Shown here: positions 32,889 to 40,847 of the stretch, in pieces
Layout of the letters: every line of letters starts with the position of its first letter
Numbering within the stretch: the first letter of the stretch is position 1
Origin: JBBRYK01 sp038237665
Lineage (GTDB): Bacteria > Actinomycetota > Thermoleophilia > Gaiellales > Gaiellaceae
Direction: 5' to 3'
Assembly: GCA_038237665.1 (NCBI GenBank)
Contig: JBBRYK010000016.1
Coordinates: forward strand, 1 to 44,355
DNA length: 44,355 nucleotides
The notes under the pieces: model-generated
Databases searched by the model: none
What the model was told of the DNA's origin: nothing
What the model saw: only the letters and a program-made list of their open reading frames with translations
Program-made: the position numbers and the translations under genes

Positions 32889-33821
32889 TCACTTCAGCGT
32901 CAGGACCCCGACCACCTCGCGCACGGCTGCCGCGGACTGCTCGAGTAGCGAGCGCTCGGGGTCGTCGAGGTCGAGCTCGACGATCTGCTCGATTCCGGCT
33001 GCGCCGAGCTTCACCGCCACACCCATGTACAGGCCGTCGATTCCGTACTCGCCCTCGAGCAGGGCCGTGCAGGGAAGAACACGCTTCTCGTCGAGCATGA
33101 TCGCGTCGACCATCTGCGCCGCCGCCGCGCCCGGTGCGTACCAGGCCGAGGTCCCGAGCAGGTTGACGAGCTCGCCGCCGCCCTTGGCCGTTCGCTCGAC
33201 CATCGCCTGGATCCGGTCCTCGGCGACGAGCTTGCGCAACGGGATGCCGCCGACCGCCGTCGCCGAGACGACGGGGACCATCTGGTCGCCGTGGCCGCCG
33301 AGGACCATCGCGGTGACGTCCTTGACCGAGGCACCCGTCTCCCACGCGATGAACGTCGAGAACCGGGCGGTGTCCAGAATGCCGGCCATCCCGAAGACCC
33401 GCTCCTTGGGCCACCCGCTGGTGTGTTTGGCCACGTGGCACATGGCGTCGAGCGGGTTGGAGACGACGATCAGGATCGCGTCCTTCGACTGCGCGACCAC
33501 CTTCTCGGTCACATCCCCGACGATCTTCTCGTTCGTCGTCACCAGGTCGTCGCGGCTCATGCCGGGCGAGCGCGGCAGGCCGGCGGTGATCACGATCACG
33601 TCGGAGCCGGCGGTCTCCTCGTAGCCGTTCGAGCCGGAGACGTTCGGCTCGTAGCCCAGGACGGCGCCCATCTGGTCGATGTCGAGCGCCTTGCCCTGAG
33701 GCAGGCCCTCCTTGATGTCGACCAGGACGACGTCCGCGTAGTCGCGCTGGGCGAGAACCTGTGCGCAGGTCGCGCCCACGTTGCCTGCACCGACAACAGT
33801 CACCTTACGCCTCTCGCTCAC
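32889..33821 (-). CDS. mdh: Malate dehydrogenase (LDH-like type)
   Basis: A 310-residue protein. The NAD-binding start is KVTVVGAGNVGATCAQVLA and the cofactor-selecting Asp is in VVLVDIKEG. The substrate Arg loop is AGLPRSPGMSRDDL, with VSNPLDAMCHV next and the catalytic His in GGHGDQMVP. It oxidises malate to oxaloacetate. The ATG overlaps the stop of the isocitrate dehydrogenase gene by 4 bp (ATGA), so both TCA enzymes come from one transcript. The 132-bp gap to the SDR gene shows nothing notable. Confidence 0.92.
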   Translation of the reverse strand: MSERRKVTVVGAGNVGATCAQVLAQRDYADVVLVDIKEGLPQGKALDIDQMGAVLGYEPNVSGSNGYEETAGSDVIVITAGLPRSPGMSRDDLVTTNEKIVGDVTEKVVAQSKDAILIVVSNPLDAMCHVAKHTSGWPKERVFGMAGILDTARFSTFIAWETGASVKDVTAMVLGGHGDQMVPVVSATAVGGIPLRKLVAEDRIQAMVERTAKGGGELVNLLGTSAWYAPGAAAAQMVDAIMLDEKRVLPCTALLEGEYGIDGLYMGVAVKLGAAGIEQIVELDLDDPERSLLEQSAAAVREVVGVLTLK

Positions 33822-34909
33822 GAAACCGCCACCCCCAGCTTGTCGATGATCGCGTCCGCCACCTCGCTCGTTCCGACCGAGGTCGGGTCGTCGCGTGAGG
33901 GCTTCATGTCATAGGTCACGCTGTCGCCCTGACGGATCACGTCGGCAATCGCGCGCTCGAGGCGGTCCGAGGCCGACATTTCACCGAGATGACGGAGCAT
34001 CAGCATCCCGGAGAGCATCTGGGCCATCGGGTTGACCTTGTTCATGCCCTTGTACTTGGGCGCTGACCCGTGGGTCGGCTCGAAGACGGCGACGTCCGCT
34101 CCGAAGTTCCCGCCCGGGGCGAGGCCGAGCCCGCCGATCATCCCGGCACAGAGGTCGGAGACGACGTCACCGTAGAGGTTCGGCAGCACGAGCACGTCGT
34201 ACTCCTCCGGACGCTGCACAAGCTGCATGCACATGTTGTCCACGATCCGGTCGTCGAAGACGACGTCCGTGTTCTCGGCCGCGACCTCGCGTGCGACGCG
34301 AAGGTAAAGGCCGTCCGAGAACTTCATGATGTTCGCCTTGTGCACCGCCGTGACCTTGCGCCGGTGGTTGCGGCGGGCATAGTCGAAGGCGAACTCGACG
34401 ATGCGGCGCGTCCCTCCGATCGAGATCGGTTTGATCGAGATCCCCGAATCGGGCCGGACGGTGCTGCCCTTCTCCGCGAGCCAGCCGATCAGCTCCTTGG
34501 CGTCGTCCGTGCCCTCCTCGAACTCGACGCCGGCGTACAGATCCTCGGTGTTCTCCCGGATGATGATCAGGTCGATGTCCTCGAACCGGGACCGAACACC
34601 GGGGTAGGTCTTGCACGGCCGGACCTGCGCATAGAGGTCGAGGCTCTTGCGCAGGCCGACATTGACGGAGCGGAAGCCGCCCCCGATCGGCGTGGTGATC
34701 GGGCCCTTGAGCGCAACCCCGTTCTCGCGGATCGAGTCGAGGACGTGATCGGGGAGCGGATTCCCGCCGTACTGGGCCATCACGTCCGTTCCGGCGTGCT
34801 GGACATCCCACTCGAATTCGACGCCTGTAGCCTCGAGGACCCGTCTCGTCGCTTCGGTGAGTTCGGGCCCGGTTCCGTCCCCGGGGATGAGCGTGACTCG
34901 GTGCGCCAT
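33818..34909 (-). CDS. Isocitrate/isopropylmalate dehydrogenase family (probable NAD-type IDH)
   Basis: A 363-residue beta-decarboxylating dehydrogenase. Marks are LIPGDGTGPELTEA, the substrate loop GGGFRSVNVGLRKSLDLYAQ, IIIRENTEDLYAGVE, the Lys/Asp catalytic block TAVHKANIMKFSDGLYL, and NLYGDVVSDLCAGMIGGLG. The RENTEDLY motif and the neighbours (mdh, citrate synthase) favour isocitrate over isopropylmalate. It converts isocitrate to 2-oxoglutarate. ATG at 34909, with TAGAGT 10 nt upstream in a 41-bp divergent promoter shared with citrate synthase. Confidence 0.88.
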   Translation of the reverse strand: MAHRVTLIPGDGTGPELTEATRRVLEATGVEFEWDVQHAGTDVMAQYGGNPLPDHVLDSIRENGVALKGPITTPIGGGFRSVNVGLRKSLDLYAQVRPCKTYPGVRSRFEDIDLIIIRENTEDLYAGVEFEEGTDDAKELIGWLAEKGSTVRPDSGISIKPISIGGTRRIVEFAFDYARRNHRRKVTAVHKANIMKFSDGLYLRVAREVAAENTDVVFDDRIVDNMCMQLVQRPEEYDVLVLPNLYGDVVSDLCAGMIGGLGLAPGGNFGADVAVFEPTHGSAPKYKGMNKVNPMAQMLSGMLMLRHLGEMSASDRLERAIADVIRQGDSVTYDMKPSRDDPTSVGTSEVADAIIDKLGVAVS

Positions 34910-34919
34910 CGGCCGCAGG

Positions 34920-34925
34920 ACTCTA
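34920..34925 (-). promoter_or_regulatory. -10-like hexamer TAGAGT of the IDH-mdh operon
   Basis: On the minus strand TAGAGT is followed by 10 nt and the ATG of the isocitrate dehydrogenase gene. Confidence 0.4.
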
Positions 34926-34935
34926 CCGACGGTAG
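34923..34935. promoter_or_regulatory. Perfect palindrome in the IDH/citrate synthase divergent promoter
   Basis: CTACCG-A-CGGTAG is a 6-bp perfect dyad. It overlaps the minus-strand -10 hexamer and ends 1 bp before the plus-strand one, so a bound dimer would affect both TCA transcripts. Confidence 0.42.
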
Positions 34936-34936
34936 T

Positions 34937-34942
34937 TACAGT
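34937..34942 (+). promoter_or_regulatory. -10-like hexamer TACAGT of citrate synthase, leaderless-type
   Basis: TACAGT is followed by 8 nt and the GTG start. Confidence 0.45.
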
Positions 34943-34950
34943 CCAGGGCC

Positions 34951-36036
34951 GTGAGCAGTGAGTTCAAGCCGGGTCTCGAAGGCGTCGTGGCCGTCGAGAC
35001 CGAGATCGCCGAGCCCGACCGCGAGGGGGGCTCGCTTCGCTATCGCGGCGTCGACATCGAGGAGCTGGTCGGCCACTACCACTACGAGAACGTCTGGGGC
35101 CTGCTCGTCGACAACGACCTCGAGTCGCGGATGCCTGATCCGGAGCCGTACGAGCCTGCGCGGCTGACCGGCAACGCACCCGCGGACCTCCAGGCCGAGA
35201 CTGCGCGCCTCGCCGGCGAGTGGAAGCTCGGCAAGTTGAACGAGATCTCCGACGAGCAGGCTCGCGAGGATCTCGGCCGGCTCTCCGCGCAGATGATGTC
35301 GATCGTCGCCCGCTCGGCGCGGGTTGCCGACGGGTATACCGATCCCGTGCCGGACGACGTCGTCGCCAGGGGCGAGACCGCGGCCGAGAAGTTCCTGCTC
35401 CGCTGGCGCGGCGAGGCCGATCCCCGGGCCGTCGAAGCGATCGACACCTACTGGACGTGCACCGCCGAGCACGGCCTCAACGCCTCGACCTTCACGGCAC
35501 GCATCGTCGCCTCGACCGGGGCCGATTGCGGTGCGGCGCTCTCATCGGCCGTGGGCGCGCTCTCGGGGCCGTTGCACGGAGGCGCCCCGGCGTATGTGAT
35601 TCCAATGCTGGACGAGTTCGCGAAGGCCGGCGACGCCGCCCAGTACGTCAAGGACTTGCTCGACCGGGGTGGACGGATCATGGGCTTCGGCCACCGCATC
35701 TACCGCGCTGAGGATCCGCGCTCGCGGATCCTCAAACGGACGGCCAGCGAGCTCGGCTCGCCTCGTGTCGAGGTCGCCGAGCGCCTGGAGGAGGCCGCGC
35801 TCCAGGAGCTGACCAGGCGCCATCCCGAGCGCGTGCTGGCGACGAACGTCGAGTACTACTCGGCCGTGCTGCTCGAGATCGCCGACATTCCGCCGCGGCT
35901 CGCGCCTGCGATGTTCGCGTGCTCGCGCGTCGCGGGTTGGTCGGCGCACATCCTCGAGCAGAAGAAGACCGGGCGTCTGTTCCGGCCCTCCGCCCGTTAC
36001 GTGGGGCCCGGCGCACGCTCGCTGGCCTCGGTGTGA
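34951..36036 (+). CDS. Citrate synthase (CitA-like, type II)
   Basis: A 361-residue protein. Marks are LRYRGVDIEELVGHY, the substrate His in GPLHGGAPAYV, GFGHRIYRAEDPR, and the C-terminal GWSAHILEQKKTGRLFRPSA. The catalytic acid region reads ATNVEYYSAV: Glu stands where most citrate synthases have Asp. From memory this Glu is shared by mycobacterial CitA-type enzymes, so it is probably a subfamily trait. The enzyme condenses acetyl-CoA and oxaloacetate. GTG start 8 nt after TACAGT. The next gene overlaps its stop by 4 bp. Confidence 0.9.
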   Translation: MSSEFKPGLEGVVAVETEIAEPDREGGSLRYRGVDIEELVGHYHYENVWGLLVDNDLESRMPDPEPYEPARLTGNAPADLQAETARLAGEWKLGKLNEISDEQAREDLGRLSAQMMSIVARSARVADGYTDPVPDDVVARGETAAEKFLLRWRGEADPRAVEAIDTYWTCTAEHGLNASTFTARIVASTGADCGAALSSAVGALSGPLHGGAPAYVIPMLDEFAKAGDAAQYVKDLLDRGGRIMGFGHRIYRAEDPRSRILKRTASELGSPRVEVAERLEEAALQELTRRHPERVLATNVEYYSAVLLEIADIPPRLAPAMFACSRVAGWSAHILEQKKTGRLFRPSARYVGPGARSLASV

Positions 36037-36530
36037 CGCTCGCAGAGGCGGCCGCACAGGCGGACGCGCTCGCCGAGGAGGGCAAGGAGCGCGAGCTGGC
36101 TCAACTTCGCCTGCAGTGGGCGGACGAGGTCGAAGGATTGGCCAGGAGCCAGGACTATCGCGAGCGGGCGGTCGCCTACCGCGCAATCGGGCAGTTCCGC
36201 TTCCGCCAGAAGCTGGAGTTGATCGGCCGCGGGCTCGAGGACGAGAGCCCCGCCTGCCGCGGATCGGCCCTCGTCTCGCTCGAGCTGCTCTCCCGTGATG
36301 GGCCTGCGCCCGTCAACTCGTTTCGGTCGCGGCTGCACCAGATCGCGACCACGGACCCGAATCAGGCAGTTCGGCGGCTGGCGATCGTCTCGTTGCGGAA
36401 CGGCTCCCCCCAGCGCGACACGCTCGTCCTCCTCGCCGGCCTCGCCGAGGACGACCGCCAGGAGGCCGATCTCCGCACGGCTGCCGCGCGCATCGGTGCG
36501 CAGCTGAAACGGAAGTCGAACATCCGCTAG
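36033..36530 (+). CDS. HEAT-like helical repeat protein coupled to citrate synthase
   Basis: A 165-residue all-helical protein. It opens with a charged helix (VTLAEAAAQADALAEEGKER) and then has short paired helices with the spacing of HEAT-like repeats (AVRRLAIVSLRNGSP; DRQEADLRTAAARIGAQLK). GTG at 36033 overlaps the citrate synthase stop (GTGTGA). The coupling suggests a role tied to the synthase or simple cotranscription. No family is recognised with confidence. Confidence 0.65.
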   Translation: MTLAEAAAQADALAEEGKERELAQLRLQWADEVEGLARSQDYRERAVAYRAIGQFRFRQKLELIGRGLEDESPACRGSALVSLELLSRDGPAPVNSFRSRLHQIATTDPNQAVRRLAIVSLRNGSPQRDTLVLLAGLAEDDRQEADLRTAAARIGAQLKRKSNIR

Positions 36531-36546
36531 GCCGGCGAGCTGCGGA

Positions 36547-37485
36547 TCAACCGTCATCACCCGTGCTTGTCGCGCGCGCGGGGGATCCCGAAACCGTGCG
36601 TCGTGCGTGCGGGTGGGCCTCGAAGTACATCTTCCGCCGGCGCGCGTCCGTGACATGGGTGTAGAGCTCGGTCGTGGCCAGGTCGGCGTGGCCCAGCATC
36701 TCCTGGACCGAGCGGAGATCGGCCCCGCCCTCGAGCAGGTGCGTGGCGAAGGAGTGCCGCAGCAGGTGCGGGTGGATGCGCTCCGGCTCGAGCCCTGCCT
36801 TCTCGGCAAGCCGGCGCAGGATCAGGAAGGCGCCGGCCCGCGTGAGCCCGCCGCCCTGGGCATTGAGGAAGAGCTCGGGCCGGTGCCGCCGGTCGAGGTA
36901 AGGACGTCCGCGGGCGAGGTAGCGGCGCAACGCATCCGCGGCCCGGCGGCCGATGGGGACGATCCGCTCCTTCCCGCCCTTTCCGACACAGCAGACGAAG
37001 CGCTCGTCGAGGTCGATGCCGGTTCGATCGAGACCGACCGCCTCGCTGACGCGGAGGCCGGCGCCGTACAGGAGCTCGACGAGGGCATGGTCGCGAAGTG
37101 CCCGCGGGGCCGTTCCGGCGGCGGCTTCGATCAGGCGTTCGGCCTCGGAGGCCGAGAGCGTCCTCGGTAGCCGCCGGACCCGCCTCGGCGGAGCGAGCGC
37201 CGCCGCCGGGTTGTCTGCCCGCGACCCGATCAGCTGCTCGTGGCGAAAGAAGGAGCGGATCGCGGCGAGCCGCCGCGCGATCGTCGCGGGTGCGAGGCCC
37301 TCGGCCCGCGCCTCGGCGAGGTAGCGCTCGAGCTCCTCCGTCGTCGATTCGCCGACCGGTCGGCCGAACCACGCGCTGAACGCAGTGAGGTCACGCCGGT
37401 AGGCCTCCACCGTCCGCGCCGCCCGCCGGGTCGCGAGAACGGCGAGAAAGCGGTCGAGGGCCGGGTCGCGACGCGGGGGATCCAC
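36547..37485 (-). CDS. xerD: Tyrosine recombinase XerD
   Basis: A 312-residue protein of normal XerC/XerD length. The N-terminal SAM-like domain (LDRFLAVLATRRAARTVEAY) is followed by the catalytic domain with Arg in GAGLRVSEAVGL, Lys in VGKGGKERIVPIG, HPHLLRHSFATHLL and the nucleophile in GHADLATTELYTHV. It resolves chromosome dimers at dif with its partner. XerD rather than XerC is chosen by overall resemblance. GTG start at 37485. It is convergent with the HEAT-like gene and looks intact, unlike the second recombinase at 39466. Confidence 0.88.
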   Translation of the reverse strand: MDPPRRDPALDRFLAVLATRRAARTVEAYRRDLTAFSAWFGRPVGESTTEELERYLAEARAEGLAPATIARRLAAIRSFFRHEQLIGSRADNPAAALAPPRRVRRLPRTLSASEAERLIEAAAGTAPRALRDHALVELLYGAGLRVSEAVGLDRTGIDLDERFVCCVGKGGKERIVPIGRRAADALRRYLARGRPYLDRRHRPELFLNAQGGGLTRAGAFLILRRLAEKAGLEPERIHPHLLRHSFATHLLEGGADLRSVQEMLGHADLATTELYTHVTDARRRKMYFEAHPHARRTVSGSPARATSTGDDG

Positions 37486-37561
37486 GACACACGGGTTCGC
37501 GTCGGTTGTCTGATGGCCTCCCCTAGGGTCGGCACGGCCGTTTACCTAGACCCGGGTCAAT

Positions 37562-37969
37562 CGCTGCGCTCTTCCGGGGGCTCACGCCCCCCGAGTCCCC
37601 CCGGTGTTTCCCAGACCATTGGAAAGTTGTCGCTCCGCTGCGCTCCGCTCGGTGGGGGGACTGCGTCCCCCCACGTCCCCCCTGCCACACCGCGGCTTAC
37701 GCGCGGATCAAGTTTGTCCGCCGGCTGCGCCGGCGGACGGGCACGCCCGCCGCCGGCGGGAGGAAGAATTCCTTGGAAGGAACGGCACGGCAGCCCGGCG
37801 GCTCTCCGCAGGTTTTCCTCACTCCGCGGAGCCATACCAGCCAGGGGGCCAATGGGCGGACGGGAGTCCCCCCATTCGAGCGGAGCTTGCTCCGCGATAA
37901 CCACGGTCCATGGAAACGCCGGGGGTCTCGGGGGGGCGAGAGCCCCCGGAAAATCACTGCCGCGCAGCG
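37562..37969. repeat. MITE-like imperfect palindrome of about 400 bp
   Basis: The two ends are inverted copies. CGCTGCGC near 37562 matches GCGCAGCG near 37969, TTCCGGGGGCTC (37572-37583) matches the complement at 37940-37951, and the match continues through ...CCGAG.CCCCC..GGTGTTTCC. Further in, GCTCCGCTCGGTGGGGGGAC (from 37642) matches the complement of the 37860-37887 stretch. Small perfect hairpins sit inside each arm, for example GTCCGCCGGC/GCCGGCGGAC at about 37719-37741. The symmetry axis falls near a GAATTC at 37766. No protein frame is supported. A folded MITE or a large REP/BIME-like unit is the best description. Confidence 0.62.
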
Positions 37970-38330
37970 GCCGAACAGACCCCTAGTCTAGGTGCCTCCG
38001 CACGGTTTCTCTCATCCGCTCGGCAGCGTCCCGAGCGCGCGTGCGTAGAGGTAGTCCCTTTCGAGCTTCGTGTCGGCAAGACGATCTGAGCGAGGAGGCG
38101 TAGCCGTGCGTAAAGCGTCGGGGCGCCATCCGGAACTCGTCCTGCTGCCGGAGAGGGTCTGCAAGGCATGGAGGCCGGTGAGCGGCAGCGAAACGCTGTA
38201 GCCGTTTGTCCATGCGGTTTCCGAGGGAAGCGGCGCACGCAGCTTCCCACGAATCCGGATGAGTCTGACCCATTGCCAGCGGTTCAGCCGCGGGAACAGC
38301 AAGGCCAGCTGCCAGCTTGCGTGGCGAAGC
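37970..38330. other. Stretch without a recognisable gene
   Basis: Between the palindromic repeat and the HYR-domain pseudogene I find no frame with a ribosome site or recognisable protein motif on either strand. CTAGTCTAGG at about 37983-37992 is a short dyad at the edge of the repeat. Confidence 0.4.
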
Positions 38331-39115
38331 TCAGCGACGCTTGACGGTGATGGTGAACTTCGCCTTCGCCGCGTTCCCGCTCGAGTCGGTCGCTGAGCAG
38401 GTGACCTGCGTGCGCCCGATCTTAAACAGGCTGCGCGAGCGCGGCTCGCAGGTGGCCGCGACCGAGTCGTCCACGTTGTCTTGGGCTTTGACCGTATAGG
38501 TAACGCGTACGCGCTTCGCCCGCTTCGGAGCCCACACCGTCTTCGAGACGGCACCCTTGATCGTGGGCGGCGTCAGGTCGAACTCGAGGCCGGGGACGGT
38601 CAGCGCCCCCCTCCAGGTGTGCCGCCTCACGTCCCCGCCCGCGGAGTTAACCTCGAACGTGCCCTTCCCCGAGGTTCCTTCGAATTTCGCCGCGCCGCCG
38701 GTGACCGTGAATCGAAGATCACCCCGGCAGCCTCCACCGGAGGAACGCAGCGGTACCTGTCGGTCAGCGCCATTTTGATCGCACCCTTGCCCGCGACTGC
38801 GATCGCAGCGGACGTGAAGCTCACGTGCGCGCAGTTGGGGTCAGCAGCCTCGAACAGGAGCGTGAGCGTCTCTGTTACATCGCCGAGGCCGGGCACGACG
38901 CCTTTGGCGACGTCTAGGAAGCAGCTTGTGGTCGAGGGCGTCCCCTGCGGGCAGACGGTGGATTGCGGCCTGACGGTGAAGACGGCGTTTAGCTGAAGCG
39001 TTCCCGAAGCCTGTCTCGGAGCCCCGGTCGTTTCCGCAGCAAGCGCCAAGGCCGTCCCGGCCGCGAGTAGCGCCGCCGTTGCGACGACTACTACGTGGAG
39101 TTTCCTTGCCTTCAC
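38331..39115 (-). pseudogene. Secreted HYR-domain protein, frameshifted
   Basis: The first part, from GTG at 39115, has a signal peptide (VKARKLHVVVVATAALLAAG) and a beta-rich domain running to EAAGVIFDS near 38713. Continuing in the next frame gives RFTVTGGAAKFEGTSGKG and then a hyaline-repeat (HYR-like) Ig-fold domain (DLTPPTIKGAVSKTVW; VTCSATDSSGNAAKAKF) ending at 38331. The two halves join smoothly across one shift at about 38710-38716. The intact product would be about 261 residues, exported and probably adhesive or structural. Whether the shift is biological or a sequence error cannot be told here. Confidence 0.7.
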
Positions 39116-39319
39116 GCAACCAACGAGTATGAGCCCTCCCACTCGGGTTGCACAACCGGTGTGCGCCCACGCCGCGTGCACCTTCAGGCGACTCAAGCGC
39201 CGCCTTCCGCAGCGTCCCATCCCGCTCTTCGAGGTGGAGGCGGAGCATACGAGCATCGAAGCTCATTCAACCCGGACTTGGTACCCACCTGATCGCACCC
39301 ACAGCGCATTTCAGAGGCG

Positions 39320-39433
39320 GGAGCGGCGCCGAAACTCGGCTCCCGAAGCCAAATGCACCTCGCTCGGCAGACCTTCAAAACTAGTGCGGTCGTGTAACCC
39401 ACGGCTCGGTCGGTTCGACCCCGGCGCCGCTCC
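39320..39433 (+). pseudogene. Decayed tRNA-Leu-like sequence, probable attachment site
   Basis: An 11-bp perfect inverted repeat (GGAGCGGCGCC at 39320, GGCGCCGCTCC at 39423) makes an acceptor-like stem. Inside lie a T arm (39409-39425, loop TTCGACC, 5-bp stem) and a class II variable arm (39389-39405, 6-bp stem, loop TAACC). An anticodon-loop-like TTCAAAA (39374-39380; CAA, Leu) is followed by CTAGTGC. The 5' strand of the anticodon stem is missing, and about 28 extra nt sit between two CTCGGC copies in the D-arm region, so it cannot fold as a working tRNA. The intact 3' half, ending 33 bp before an integrase gene, is what an att site in a tRNA gene looks like. Confidence 0.5.
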
Positions 39434-39465
39434 GTCTCACAAAAAGCGTCCTCTTTACAGGAAGT

Positions 39466-40637
39466 TTGTTTGCTTCCGATGTCGTCCTGCGACATCTGAA
39501 GGCCTGCGCGACGCACTCGGGAGGCTGCTGCAATTGCAAGCCGAGCTACCAGGCGAGCGTCTGGAGCGTGCGCGACCAGCGGCGCATCAAGAAGTCTTTC
39601 CCCACCCTCGCGGCGGCGAAGGCGTGGCGCGCGGAAGCGCAGACCGCGATCCGCCGGGGGACAATGCGCGCGCCGAGTCAGGTAACGCTTCGCGAGGCGG
39701 CGCAGGCGTGGCTGGTCGGCGTCGGCGCGGGAAGCATCCGCAACCGCTCAGGCGATCGCTACAAGCCGAGCGTCCTTCGCAGCTACGAAATCGCGCTTCG
39801 CTTGCGCTTGCTGCCCGAACTCGGCGGCCGGCGTCTCTCCGACATTCGCCGGGACGTGCAGGACTTCGCCGACCGCCTGCTTGCTGGCGGCGAGGACGCG
39901 TCGACGATCCGCAACACGCTCATGCCGCTCCGTGCCATCTTCCGTCGCGCGGTGGCGCGTGGTGACGTCGCCGTCAATCCGACGACGGGCCTCGAGCTGC
40001 CCGCGGTCCGCGGCCGCCGCGATCGCATCGTTGCGCCGGAGCAGGCGGCGAAGCTCCTCGACGGGCTACCCGAAGGCGATCGAGCTCTGTGGGCGACGGC
40101 GCTCTACGGCGGCCTCCGCCGTGGCGAGCTGCAGGCACTGCGCTGGGACGACGTCGACCTGGCGAAGGGCGTCATCAGGGTCGAACGCGCGTGGGACGTG
40201 CGCGAAGGTCAGATCGAGCCGAAATCACGCGCCGGTCGACGCTCGGTCCCGATCGCGGTCGTGCTGCGCGACTACCTCGTCGAGCACAAGCAACGAGCGG
40301 AGGGCGACGGTCACGTGTTCGCGCGCGCGAACGGAAAGCCGTTCGATGCGGTGACCGTCGGCGAGCGATCGAAGAACGCGTGGCGCCGCGCGGGACTCGA
40401 TCCGATCACGCTGCACTAGGCTAGGCACACGTTCGCGAGCCTGATGATCGCCGCCGGCGTCAACGCGACGGCGCTGGCGACGTACATGGGCCACACGCCT
40501 CCGTGACGATCACCTACGACCGCTACGGCCATCTCATGCCGGGCAACGAGACGGAGGCAGCGGCGCTCCTCGATGCCTACCTCAACCGTGCGGACACGCA
40601 GGCGAGGCTCGCTCAGCTCGGCGAGCCGGCAAGCTGA
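39466..40637 (+). pseudogene. Phage/ICE-type tyrosine integrase with nonsense codon and 2-bp insertion
   Basis: The frame has an N-terminal arm-binding region with a C-x4-C-like patch, a core-binding SAM-like domain, and a catalytic domain with Arg in LYGGLRRGELQALRW. At 40417-40419 a TAG replaces the residue before ARHTFASLMIAAG, where relatives usually have Glu. Two extra bases at about 40498-40499 then shift the frame inside MGHT-SVTITYDRYGHLMPG, which holds the Tyr nucleophile. The C-terminus ends at 40637. Repairing both changes gives a full-length ~390-residue recombinase. It lies 33 bp after the tRNA-like sequence, the classic arrangement of integrative elements. Confidence 0.82.
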
Positions 40638-40661
40638 GTGCGCCGGGTTATCGTTGGTGCG

Positions 40662-40838
40662 ATGAACCAGAAGCTCCAGATGACGATCGCGTACGACGAG
40701 CCCGACGAGGACGGTTGGATCGTCGCGCGCATCCTCGAGGTCCCCGGCGCGATGAGTCAGGGCCGCACGCGCGAACAAGCGCGCGAGAACGTCGTCGACG
40801 CGCTGCAGCTGATGCTCGCGCCGTCGCCGGTTGAGTGA
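40662..40838 (+). CDS. HicB-family antitoxin, apparently without HicA
   Basis: A 58-residue protein (66 with the GTG at 40638) of the short HicB type: MNQKLQMTIAYDEPDEDGWI, then EVPGAMSQGRTREQARENVV and an Ala/Leu helix. HicB neutralises the HicA mRNA endonuclease and often represses its own operon. A GTG at 40835 overlaps the stop (GTGA), exactly where hicA would start in a hicB-hicA operon. After VKPQF the frame loses all HicA similarity, so hicA has been deleted or replaced by the convergent toxin module. It may now act as an orphan antitoxin. Confidence 0.65.
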   Translation: MNQKLQMTIAYDEPDEDGWIVARILEVPGAMSQGRTREQARENVVDALQLMLAPSPVE

Positions 40839-40847
40839 AACCGCAGT

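Noticed and set aside
34951..36036. Catalytically dead citrate synthase because Glu replaces the usual Asp (NVEYY)
   Set aside because: The same Glu is, to my recollection, shared by CitA-type enzymes, and all other active-site blocks are intact.
37562..38330. CRISPR array or satellite repeats in the hairpin-rich region
   Set aside because: The repeats are inverted, not regularly spaced direct repeats, and there are no unique spacers of constant length.
39320..39434. Selenocysteine tRNA (anticodon TCA in CTTCAAA, G discriminator, long variable arm)
   Set aside because: The anticodon stem does not pair around that loop, whereas TTCAAAA followed by CTAGTGC fits the 3' side of a tRNA-Leu(CAA) arm; no sel genes are in the window.
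9870..40419. UAG as a sense codon, given two in-frame TAGs inside otherwise continuous genes (9870 and 40417)
   Set aside because: TAG is the normal terminator of many intact genes here (for example the NlpC/P60, copZ, carboxylase beta-chain and methyltransferase genes), so recoding is not supported.
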